A DNA stretch of 64,000 nucleotides from Opisthorchis felineus (lineage: Eukaryota > Platyhelminthes > Trematoda > Opisthorchiida > Opisthorchiidae): assembly GCA_004794785.1 (NCBI GenBank), contig SJOL01001804.1, positions 920,622 through 984,621 on the forward strand. Direction: 5' to 3'. Positions 29,301 through 41,300 of this stretch are shown here, piece after piece. A program made the position numbers and the translations under genes. Within the stretch, counting starts at the first letter, position 1. Every line of letters begins with the position of its first letter. The notes beneath the pieces were generated by a model. The model searched no databases. It was not told the DNA's origin and saw only the letters and a program-made list of their open reading frames with translations.

Positions 29301-32300
29301 ACAGTCAGATGAGATTGGATGTGATGTGATTACCAGGCTTTCGAAACCTTGGGTTGAACTGATGCCTGACGGAAGTGCATTCCTCTGTATTATTCCCTTC
29401 CTTTAAAGCAATGTAGCCAGCTGACAGTTTCAGGAAGTTGGTCATCTTTCCTTGGTTTCATTTTACGCCGGCTAGTAAAGGTTGCTATGTAACACGCCAT
29501 CTAAAACTATCCGGAGTGAGTTCCTCAGATGAAACAGAGGTCTGTTCGGTCCTACGAATAATGCTTTCATATCTGATGACGCTGCTTACCGTGGTCTTTA
29601 GATTTCGCGACGTTTACTTGTTACTCATGAGTAGCTGAACGAAACTGAACAAAAATGCACTCACGCCTGGAAGTGTGGACGGTCGAGGAGGCAGAGCTCT
29701 GCGAACAGACGAGCGGTGTGCAAATTTCTTTTTAGGGGTCTCTCAAAACCACCGAACCACTAGTAATCGATTTAGTTGTCCATGCTTGAAAAGTCCAATT
29801 CAAAGGCACCTAGTCGTTAGCAACATCCAGTCCAAACAGCAAGCGGACCCGATTCCTGACTGAACCAAAATCCACCTCAAACGTCAATTTCTGTGTTAGG
29901 TGTGGGTTAGAGACACACTTGCACCTCGAAACAGTACAGCACATCACCATCCAAGTGGCAAAACCACCCAGATTCACTAACAGAAGTATGTTTGAGCAGC
30001 TCAAAACCTATATTTCTTCATTGAAGCAACCGATTCTCAGTAGATCACCAGTGAAACGAGTATCGCTTCAAGTACCTTTCTTGGGTATTAAAGTTGTTCT
30101 AGATCATAGCAAGCCCGCCCGAATGAAGTTTTAATGTAACTGCTCTGAACAGTTTTGCGATGAAGAATCAATGCATCGACCCGTGGTAGAAAAAGGCACT
30201 CAATATCTGGAACGAAGTCTCTTCACGCAACAAAATCTCGTCAGTGGTATGAAAGGTATTTCGCGAATAAGGAGCTAACACAATCACGAAGACGTTCACA
30301 TTACTTGAGCACTGACGATTATATCTTGACAAAGCGCCAGTATCAACAGGTAAATTCATTCAACCCACACACAACACTTGTTCGGCACCCAAAATCCCAT
30401 AATATCTCTCTGGAAAAAAGGACATCTCGGCAGCTAAGTCATAAATTGAAATCCCTGTTCTTATATGCGTCCCAAGTTATGTTGTCCCCTGGTTCACTTT
30501 GATCAAACTTCTTATCGTCGCTGATGACTCGTCTGTGTATAAACAGATTCCCAGGAGTGTTATCGATTGGAACATTGGTAACTCAGGTTGTATAGATGGC
30601 TGTTTTTGTGTGCGCTAAGCTGAGAAGTTTCATTTCAAAAGTTTCGTCAGCAGCTGAGGTAAAGTCGTCTGTGCGTACTCCTCACGGATGATGTCACGGA
30701 TGTTGATGAAGTTGTCCAGCTCAACGAGCCCTTGGGACATCGATTTCAGGGGGTGTAGAAACCTGGAAGAAAATTGATGAAAACTCTTTAGTTTAATGAT
30801 AACAGACAAAAACACTGTACTCGCTTATACTCATTTAACTCGCGGAAAGAGATCTTTCGCCACACCAATTTAACTATTCTGCCGGTCCGCCGGATTGAAG
30901 TATGAAGTCATGTTCATCAACATTTCAGGGAGGAAGGTTGACTGAACCTTCCCAGTGCATTCCGATTTTCATCCAAACTTTTTCCTCATCAATGATGATG
31001 TATTCAGATCTCTTTTTAATTTTCCTGCAGCGTAAATGGCCTCTTTATTGTGTTGGAACTTGCGGTTTTCGTGTATATTAATTTGCAGATGGTGAACCTG
31101 AATCTCTCTTTGGTTTCAGGTATCATTCTCCTGCTGTTAGCGCACCATGTCCATTACGGTCGATCCTTGGCGGAATTTGCCAAAGGATATGTCAACAGGC
31201 CTTGGGGAGCTTGAGCTTGGCTTCGTTGCTGTCCATCTTAATGTGGTTTCCTCTCCAGGTTCTCGCGATACTCAAAGTACTTCTGGTCAGCTGGCCGGCG
31301 GATGACCTTGAGGTGTTGGAAAACCGCAAAGAACGGTGTACCTGGAATATGTGGTGGAGAATAGAACATCGATTGCGTCAGTTAGAGTCTGGTGTGTTTA
31401 CACTCATAAGTAAGCAAGAAGCAACAGTTTTGCACGTTCCAGACCATCTTTGTCAGCCGAATTTTGGGAAAACGCCATCTGTATGTGTTTTCATGATATC
31501 CTACCTCGGCAGGTTTGAGAAAGCTAAGGCACAAGCGCAACCCATCGTGTATAATGCCAGTTATACGTGTACGGTGTATTGATCCTCCTTGCAATGAAAA
31601 ATTCTCAATCTTGACCAGTGTTTTCATGCTGGTAGGCTTATCCACCCTCCAGCGGACTGATAAAATCACAAAGTGTTTCGTTACACCTTCATCACTAATG
31701 AATGCAGTGAGGCGATATTTGAAGGTCAGCCAATAAAAACTGTCAGAAACGAGAAGTGAAGTCCACAGGAATGTATATTTAATAAACTGACGTAAAAGAA
31801 GATGTAGGCTGCGGAAGTAGAGGAGTGCATCAAGATGATGAATGTCGGCATTTCTGTCTTGAAACTTTCCAAAATCAACTTGGAGTGTCCTACAGAGGGT
31901 CTGGATGACGCTTTCGGTTTGGTTTTAAGACCGAAAACTTTTTTACTTATTCACACTTTGCGTGATACTATGTCCTACGGTTTTTTTAAACATGCTGAGA
32001 TCAGGTTGAAAAGCTCAACAGCCCAGTAGCTTTGTACGATGGAACACAAGCCAGCTGTTGGTGGAGTGTGGGGCGTGTTATATCTTCTTGGTGGAGTACT
32101 GTGTCCTGACTGAAATCCCAACCCCTCTGCCTGCCGGTGGAAATGAGTGGCAACAATAGCTACTCCAGTACCGCTAAAACTGTGAATCACTAACTTTTTC
32201 AAATTGCACACAGGAATGGACAACTGAATTTTGGAAATGCGGGAACGTGTTACCATAAGTGACACATCGGAATCGTCTGAGCAAACCATTGAACCATCGA

Positions 32301-35300
32301 CCCATCGACTGGTCAGAGCACCAACTTTTCACCGATAAATGAGGGGAAAATATGTCGTTCTTCTTGTCTATATGGTGTAGATATTTTTATATCAAATTAA
32401 CTATTCAGTTTAAGGAAGATGACGATTTTGCAACTTGGAATAGAGATTAAGGACTTTCCACTGCATCCTAGACAAAGAAGAATAGTGGATATTGCAAAAC
32501 TGTTGACCCTGTAAAGAATCTGATTTAGTTTATCAAGTGAAATAAAGCGAATCCCACCCACACGCGTTTAGGGATGTTTGTGACACTTCTCAACACAGTA
32601 CATAAAATTTTTACTCAGTCCAGTCCAATTCAGCCGAATTTGGTTGGACTCCTCGAGGCACTTTTAGAGAGCAAGTAACAAGGCGCCAAATTTGCAACGA
32701 TAAACGAGGCTCTTGTACTTCAATGGCTATTAACTTCATCCACAAATTAATGATTATCACTGCCAGTCACCCAATGAATGTCCTGTCTTGGAAGTCCCGT
32801 GTATCTTTAGTAATAAGCCAACCTGTTTATTGACTTACGAGGAAAATATTAGCTGCCATAAAAACATTGTGGGGAATTCGGAGAAGCAGAGAGTGGCTTT
32901 TTCCATCGCCGTCTTGCTCAGAAAGTTTGACTCGTGTTCAAGAAGGCAAATAAATTGCTTTTTTTATAGCAGACCGTAGAATAACTTTTAGGAAAATGAG
33001 TACCCATTGGGAACTTTCCCACATGGGCTGTAAGATCAAACGAGATATTCCATCGAGAATACTGACCTTTTTGAGTCACCGGAATGTCAGTAAAGATCTT
33101 CGAAGGATCTTAGGCCGTAAAAGGAGATCTCACATTCCAGAATTCGCTGTCGATGGTATGATGATGACGATGATGAGGAACGGTGGTCTCTACGAAGGCA
33201 GAATATATTGATGTTGATAGGAGGTGTGTCTGTTTGCAACGCTGACAGCCTTCACATATCTAAACATTTGCACTTAGAGCAGGCTTATGTTACCCATGTG
33301 TTCAGAATAGTGTGGATTGTAGCTGTTGAACACCCCTGGACGTTACCGCACCTAAATTTAACCAGTCGCCCTCCAATCCTCTAATAATCAATGCAATTTT
33401 ACGGAAGATACACCGTTTGAAGACCAGGTTACTAATACCGTTTGTATTTTGGTGTCAACGAAGCTAATGTTCGGTAAATTTATTGTTGCTAAACGTTTCT
33501 GGTTGCTTGGTTACGACATGGTAAATGACGGCCCGCAGAAATATAAACTGTCTCTGATGTTAGTTAAGGTAACATTTGGTATTTCCATACAAAATCAATG
33601 TCTTTCTCATTTGTGTCTGTTTCCTGTCAACGTTGATTATCTCTATTTGGAATACATTGTCTCTAAGTTCCGTCGTCCAGAACGATTGATGGGGATTCAT
33701 TGCAACCATGTAATTTACCTAACGACCCCGAAATGTACATTGTTTAGGGAAAGCAATTACGGAGAATTGAAACTGCCAACTGCACAGGCAGCTCAGTTAG
33801 GCCATGTGACAGTCGCTGCGAATAAGTGGTTTGCGTTAATATGGGGGAGCTTTTCCATTCTGAATGAATTAGTGTTTCTTGTCTGGATGAAGCCGGGATA
33901 GAAAGCAGAGAAAGCCAGTGGTGTCAGTCAGGCATGCCCAGGAGTGGAAACAGTTGGAAATAATTCGTTCGCCAGTTAGACTTCTATTAATCCATCGGCA
34001 AAGCCATCTTGGAATCGAAACTCACTCACAGTGGCATGCTCAGTCGACTATTTGCTACTTGCAAATCTCATTCTATTGTAAACAGGTGTTAACTTCGACG
34101 ACGGTAACCTGCTCAGCAGTTTCTTGGATTATGGGACTCAGAGTAAACTCACCCTCACACTACAGTGCTAGTGTATTAGCGTAGGCTATCTAAAAATGTA
34201 CAGGCTGTTTTCCCATTGGTAAACAAAGGGAGGCTGATGTCCCTTCAAAGCAATACTTTATATGACCTCAACCTGTTGTGCATCAGATATTAAGAGGTGC
34301 TTTTCATTGTAACCAATATTTATTATTATTATTTATTATTATTTATTTAATATTTAATATTTGATCAAAAGGAAACCTTGGGCCACCATAACAGTAGATA
34401 TTTTCTAACCAGTTTCCAGAAGGCAGAATGCGAGATTTAAGGCCTCTTGTTTATAGGATTTTAAATTTTGAACAAAAAGTTGCGTTTTGTTCCGCAGATG
34501 CACTGACAAAATGTTTTGGTTTCTATAACAGCTTTCCCCTTGTCGCTAAAATCCATGGGCTCTTTTTGGGATGAGATTAAACGTCCGTTTCGATCTTATA
34601 TATTCCGTATCAGTAAACTACTGTGGTTAATAAAGTCCGAAAAGTTGAACCTGGTTTAAATGTGTGACCTTCACTTGGTCCGTCCCCATCGGCCCAGCAC
34701 GGTCAACGAAAAGCGGATTTGTCGCCCAGCAACAAATCCATCCATCGTTTTTCGAACTCTTCTGCAAGACGTGCAACTGATTCTATCAGAAGGACAGTAA
34801 ACAGTCTCATTAAGTCCATTGACTTATTCGGTGAAGGACTTTCGTATTAGCTGTCCGCTGTGATCTAGGGCGAGGGGAGTATGACAATATTTACTGGGAA
34901 GTATCTGGTAAACTGTTTTATCACATCTTCGTGACAAAGAGCCGATGGACATAATTACCAAGACAGTTACCAACAAACCAACTCTCAAGTACAAAACAGC
35001 CTGTTCGTATTATACCAGAGGAGTTATCGCAAGTGTTAAACAACACTGTAAATTGAAGCAATGCCATCCACATGTACCACAAACATCTGATTTTTACCCG
35101 CGGATCTATTTAAAGACTAATAAATCTTTTCATTCCCCAATATCAACCTTTTTTAGACACTCCGAAAGCCGCTTATCGATCATGTGTGTTGGAAACAAAC
35201 AAACGAACCAACTCGTGGTTTAAATAATGTCTCCTGAGAATGCTATAGCTGCGCGAAATTAGATCGCTTCCATGCATGAGTTTGCTGTGCAGAGAGCTCA

Positions 35301-38300
35301 TCCTTAAACCGACCGACTTTTTCAAAATCTACACCACTATAGTGACCTTGTGAAAAGATCACTTTTGGACATTTCCGTCTGACGGGCCACATTAAATCCA
35401 CGTCCTAGACAAATTGCACAGCTATTTTATTTCCGTAATCCAGTGCCAACTTCTCATATGCGGAATATTGCTACCGCACATTTTGTGTTTGGGATTTGTA
35501 ACCCAGGCGAAAAAGTTGAGTATCAAGCACATGGAACTGCTCAGGAAGCCTCATAGATCTAGAATTTCTCGCCTTGGTTCGAATGAAATCAGACCAGCGG
35601 GTTGATTGAATAAAATATCTTGTCAACTTTTTCAGTCCTTGCCTGTATTACAAGAACTTCAAAAGTGTGGAAAATGTCAGCTTTTGGAATGCAGATTGGG
35701 GTTACGAAAATTCGGTTACATTTCAAGGTTAAATGAACTTTGCCGAGTGTTTGCGTTGCCTGTCGCCATAAAAAGCTGAGACTTCCCAAAATCTGTAGGA
35801 TGTGGTGGAAGAAGCAAACAAGAGTGGATTCAGTAGAAGGCAGTAAACTACGTAATTCATCAAATGTTATGAAAGATGCTGACTACGGATACGTTATTCT
35901 CGAGAAATTTCACTTTTAACAATAAACTTCAAGTTTCCGCGAATTAAACAAAAAGAATCGAAGGAGCAAGAAAACAGTTTTTCTGGGTTACTCTTCTACA
36001 GACACACTATACTGCACACCGATGTGGGTATTGTAGGCGAAATCTTCAAAACCGGAAAGTGAGGAAATGAAAGATACTGAAATACGTTTATATAATTGAA
36101 TTGTGCGAAATATCTCACGACAACCTAATCAATTTAATCTGTAAGGCGTCTTCAGTTGACGAACGTAGGAACGACTTTTCCAAAGACAGGTTGGAGCGAA
36201 CTTCCACCAGATAGGGTATGGAAGAGGATCAGACATCAAGGTCGTTTCGTTTGTCAAAAATGTTCATTCGAATTATTGTGTGAAAACCATTATTGTCATT
36301 GTTGCTTTTTTACAGAATACCATCCAGATGCATCTTTGATTAATAAGTTGAACATATGAACCTAAGTTTTTCAGCGTTCACATACAGACCTGGGTAGTCG
36401 AAACCATCCCACTTGGGGTGTTTTTATGTACTTGTTGACCAGAGAGCTGATTATCTTACTTGCTTGCCTGCCGTAAGCCTTGATTAGTATTTGAAAACCG
36501 AAATTCCAATAACTGGTTTTGAAAACAGTAAGCAAGGCTAACAGAGCTTGTGATAAGTAGCCAAGGTTTTAGCCTGTCTGTGTGATTGCGTCCTTTGCTC
36601 AAATTTGCTAGAATTCCAGCATTGACTTATTCCAGTATCACTTTTCTGCTGGTCCATTATCTGGCATTTTTGTTCTCCAAAAAGATTTTTAATTTTGTGT
36701 AGATTGTTTGAATTTGCTGTCGACTTATTGCATGTAAACCGAGGGAAAATGGCGACAAGCAGGGGAAGGTTATTGATAAGTGATTTGAACGTTCCGAAAA
36801 TGGCTGCCTTAGAGCTTGGTGGTATGGATAGATCTAATAAGTTTGTGTCCAGTAGCAGGGGGCCAAGTTGCTACGAAACCCTTTACTGACCACAGACTAC
36901 GACAAACGTCTTGGAGCCCTCTTGTTGAGTCAGGCGGACAAACTTCACCGCTTAGCTGATTTTCTCATTTTCGACCGGAACGGCAGGCCTTAAATGTCAT
37001 TTTAGAATGGTTACCGCAAAAAATCGAAACTTCACCGTAATAATGAATGAATTTGCTGGATTCACCCTCTTAAGGGCCAAAGTTGTGGCGATTCATACCT
37101 AGTGGTCCTTTTTCAGGTCTACAAGGCGGATGGAAGTCTTGGAAAGTGCCGAAAATTTTGAGTCACGGAGGAGTGGGCAGGCGCTTCTTGTCAAGCTATT
37201 TTGCGCTAGTTTACACTGACCGTTACGGTCAATTATTTTAAGCAGCGCCAGTATACTCTGCATTATGGATAATAATTCCATTTTGAGATCAACTGAGTTC
37301 CTGATAGCAGTTTGTCTTTTTTCTGAAAGACTGGGGAAGTTTATGCTCCAAGACACGGTTGTCATTTAGCCTATTTATATATCGCACTTCCATCTTCAAA
37401 ACCGTCTCAGTTGAGGAGCAACACTCTTTCTCCAAATCCTGGACGTTGCTCAACCGAGGTTTTTGTGACCATCTATTCTCCACTGGGTTGGTCGAACTGG
37501 TGCGCTGGCCGCAGTTGCTGTTCAGCCTAGCCAAACTGGGGAGCGCTTTGCTCGGCACATGCTTTGGACTGCTGTATTTTCCTGTGGTAAGTAAGACTTC
37601 TGTCTGGAAAACCCTTCTTAGGCTTGAAAGTTGCACTGTTGAATGTGAACGTAAATGTTTTCTTTTAGGAGATAGTTTTTAGTTGGATTATCATATCAGT
37701 ACAAAGTTTACAGCAGAAAGTTTCTTATGGCCAAAGACGAACTGAAAGTGCAGTTACTCCCCTAGAAGATTCTCCTGAATAAATTATCCGTCCACTCCAA
37801 AATAATGGGACTTTGAGAATACTGATGAGGCATTGACCGCTATCCTCTTTTTGTGTTAACAAGCCGTGTGCGTTTGACGGAACACCACTAATAAAGTTGC
37901 TGAAAACTCTTCAGCCATCTATTTACTAACCTTATGAGTAGGGTTCCTTCAAGGTGATATACTGCCATATCTCGAATATCGTACCAAATGAAAAATGAGG
38001 CGGCTTTTGTCCAGCACATTCACTTGAAGGACATCATTAGAGAAACTAAACTGGGATTCAGTTAGGTGTTTTGATGAAACCAAATTACAGTGCAAGTCAG
38101 TGTATCTCACGAAACTCCGTATCCATTTGTTATCAGTTCTAGAATTGTGTGGCTATTTTGCCTATGTGGTCAGCTGCTTATCCTAGAAAGAGGGAGTGGA
38201 GCTCATGATGCGTGCTTTATAGACCGTCGTTTTGCGGAGATTATTGAAAACTGGTTACGTTATTGCTTGTCTGGCTGAGTTTCAACACTTGTCCAATTTG

Positions 38301-41300
38301 GCTGCAACATCACACCTTCACTGACGGATGTGCGTGCAACAAGGTAGATAATAGAGGAATATCGGTGGGAGTGTTATGTCATACGTAAGTCATCCTAAGC
38401 AGCACTGCTCACAGTAAATAAATTTCGGGTTTTTATTACCAAAATTGTAAACAAGAACCACGTATATGAAGCGCTAGGCATGCCTTCAGGCAAGGTGCGT
38501 TTAGTTCATTCAGAAAGCTTTGCTCAATTTGGCCTACGAAGATGTTGGTCCTCAAAATGATCGCCGGAGATGAGACATATTAAACAGTAAATAAAAGTTC
38601 CAAAACATAGCACCTAGACGTTAGACTTGATGAAGTTGAAACAAAATGAACACTGTAGGAATGAAGAGTTCCTGGGAGGGAATACATCGGTTACATAATG
38701 TTGATGTCAGATTGTTCCTTTAAGTTACTGCGTGTTCATTAATTTCACCTAAGAAAACCAAGGAAAAGCAGAGAGGGACATTTGTTTGTACAGATACCCC
38801 TCCCAGTAAATAATCTCCCACAATACGGCAATTTGTCTGCGCGTACTTTCGGTACGACGGTTGACTGGATGAAAGGGCTAGGTGGGAAATCTTCCGCCAA
38901 CCCAGAGGTTGGAGAAAAACGACGCCGACTGGTTCAGCGACGTGCTTAGAAGATAGGTCACAGTCCGGCTAGAAATACGAGCCAAGTGTGACTTTTGCAT
39001 CGGTTAAAAAATGATACGTTTCTCACCCGGCACCCGAAACACCTGCGTTCAAAATAGGGATGCTTAGATTTAAGACCAGAGTCGGCTGGTTATGTGAGTT
39101 CAATGGGACCTTTACCATGGATTCATTCGCGGAAAACATACTACTCAAACAGCCCTGATCTCGCGCACATTCAAATGAATGAGGTTAGACACAGGACATC
39201 AGCTGGCTGGTACTTTAGGCCTGGCGCTTTGCTTTGGTCGCTAGGACACTCATTCCCCGTGTGCTGATTGTAGCTTGCACGGGGGTTACTCAAACAGTAT
39301 TGCTGACGATACTCACCCGGCTTTGATCTCTTGGAAGATCATTCGACTGACTGGCAGAAGTCATTGTGAGGTTTTCTGGTGTTCGTTTAGGCGAACAGCC
39401 ACTGTGGAGTGCTGAATAGGTTATTGGATTGTTTGCCCTATTGGCTAAAATAAGCTCGATTGTACTTTCTTCAGACCACACCAGGCAGTCACGCAAGCGC
39501 CCCCCAATGGCCTTGATTATTGGAAGGACTTCCATATTCTGTTTTCTTCGTCAAAACATTCCGATGTTTCTAAGGCTGTTATTCACACCGACGCTTATTG
39601 ATAAGCAACAAAATACGGCGTGGTATACCGGTTTGCTGCCCGGTTCAGTTTCGCGGTAGATTCGTTGGAACTACTATTGCACCATCATGCGAAATAAAGG
39701 AATTGTAACTTGGACTGTAGTTAATGTGTAGACAATTTGGTATCACATAAAACCATAAAATTACGCAGGGAATAGACCAGTATATCACCAATGACGGCCT
39801 CTGTGGGAGCTGGTATATCACCATCCTTTTGATTTGGAAAATTCCGGACAATCCCCAACCTCAATGACCTGATAGCAATTACTATGGTTTCAGTGTAGAC
39901 CTAAATATCACTTAATGTTAAGTATGGTGGTATTGATCACCGCGCAACGAAACAAACTTGACGTTCGGTAGAAAAATGTGGACCTGTCCACGATCAACAA
40001 AATACGATAACGTTTACCGGATACCTTACTCCGCTAGATTCAGGATGACACTTCAAGTCCACAAGCACATTCGCACTCACGTTTAGGGAGGTGCGTCTGC
40101 CAAGAGAATACAGTTGTCTGGTATAAAGATTACTTTCACCATGTGAGATACCATACATCCCAGTATTTCTGGTTTGAACTTATTTCCCATGCATTTCCCA
40201 ACATTTGATGACCTGGGGTGTCTTCTTGCTTGCTAGGATTGTTCGGTGAATTGCACGCTAAACAGCACCGTTTAATGAAGGCAAAGTAGATAGTCAGTTT
40301 TCAGGTGGCTGGTTTGGGGTGCATGATAGGTAGGCGTCCGTATGTACTGTTTCCACTTGGATGTTCACCTAAAAGTCTTGCGTGTGGTGAGGTTTTTAAT
40401 GCTTAGTCTCTTATGGAAGTTTGGAACGAAACAAGACCGTATATATGTGTTCATACTGGAGTATACTCTTGTGCCCTCTTGAGTAGTGTGCTTTCCACAG
40501 CGCAACCAGTCACTCTGAATCCAACTGATCGCTTTCCGTAGTTAGCAAAAGGTGTTTTTCTTTTCGCGTAAAAGGTGCTACCGTGCCAAGAGGTGAGGTC
40601 AAACAATCGATCTAGGGATGACGTCTCCGTTACTCTCAGTACCCAGGTGCACAAAATAACGTTTTCTTCCGCAGAATATGAAGTTTACCAGATGTGCCTA
40701 TTTCGATGAGTATTTATCAGAATATTCCCAAATGAGCTTGCATCCAAAGAGTAACGGTTCCAGATCAGTAAAAAGACAGGGTAGCTGGCTGGTTCTATAA
40801 ACCTGAAAAACAGGAAGTCCACCAAAAGCCATCAGGAAGTTCCATTCGCTTATTCTTCGAATAGTTTGTGAGAGATGGAACTAATCCAGTTTACGCATCC
40901 ATGGCTGTGTGTAATAAAATTACTGTAGCGAAAAACGCTATAGTAGTCTCTCTGTCTCCTTCAATATAGAGGCGGCAGTTTAGAAATTTTGCAACTGAAA
41001 CAAGGGATTGGAGAATCAGACAGTATCCACCGGTTGTTAGTTTATTCTATCTTGGAGGTATCACTGTACCGTAAACTGCTTTTCTTTTCGCGATTCGCAA
41101 TTTCTTGTGATCTGCGATAGGGGTTACGCAGATTGTTCCGATGTTATCTGTATACCAGGTACATGGCCACAAAATTCCGGTCATGATACGATGACGAACG
41201 AACCAAACACCTTGGCTTGCCTGCTGTTCTTTATAAAGAAATGCACGCCAAAGTGGATATCTGAGGCTGAAAGTTCAAGTGGCTTATAGAAGTTTATGTC

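Larger units (their letters stand above)
18441..31119 (+). other. Intron 8 (12.7 kb), no nested gene recognised
   Basis: Largest intron. It contains a degenerate GTAA/GTGA array (22283-22515) and a GT/G tract (26950-26978). Several ORFs of 75-120 codons have no recognisable similarity and are on both strands in the same places, as expected of chance. Confidence 0.65.
31410..37410 (+). other. Intron 9 (6.0 kb)
   Basis: Contains the longest single ORF of the window (33449-33901, 150 codons), which I do not recognise, an A/T trinucleotide-like tract and a short hairpin. No gene is supported. Confidence 0.65.

Noticed and set aside
33449..33901. Longest single ORF (150 codons, plus strand) in intron 9
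   Set aside because: Starts at a non-ATG codon, has no recognisable domain, no flanking splice sites or TE features, and is within the length expected by chance in 64 kb.
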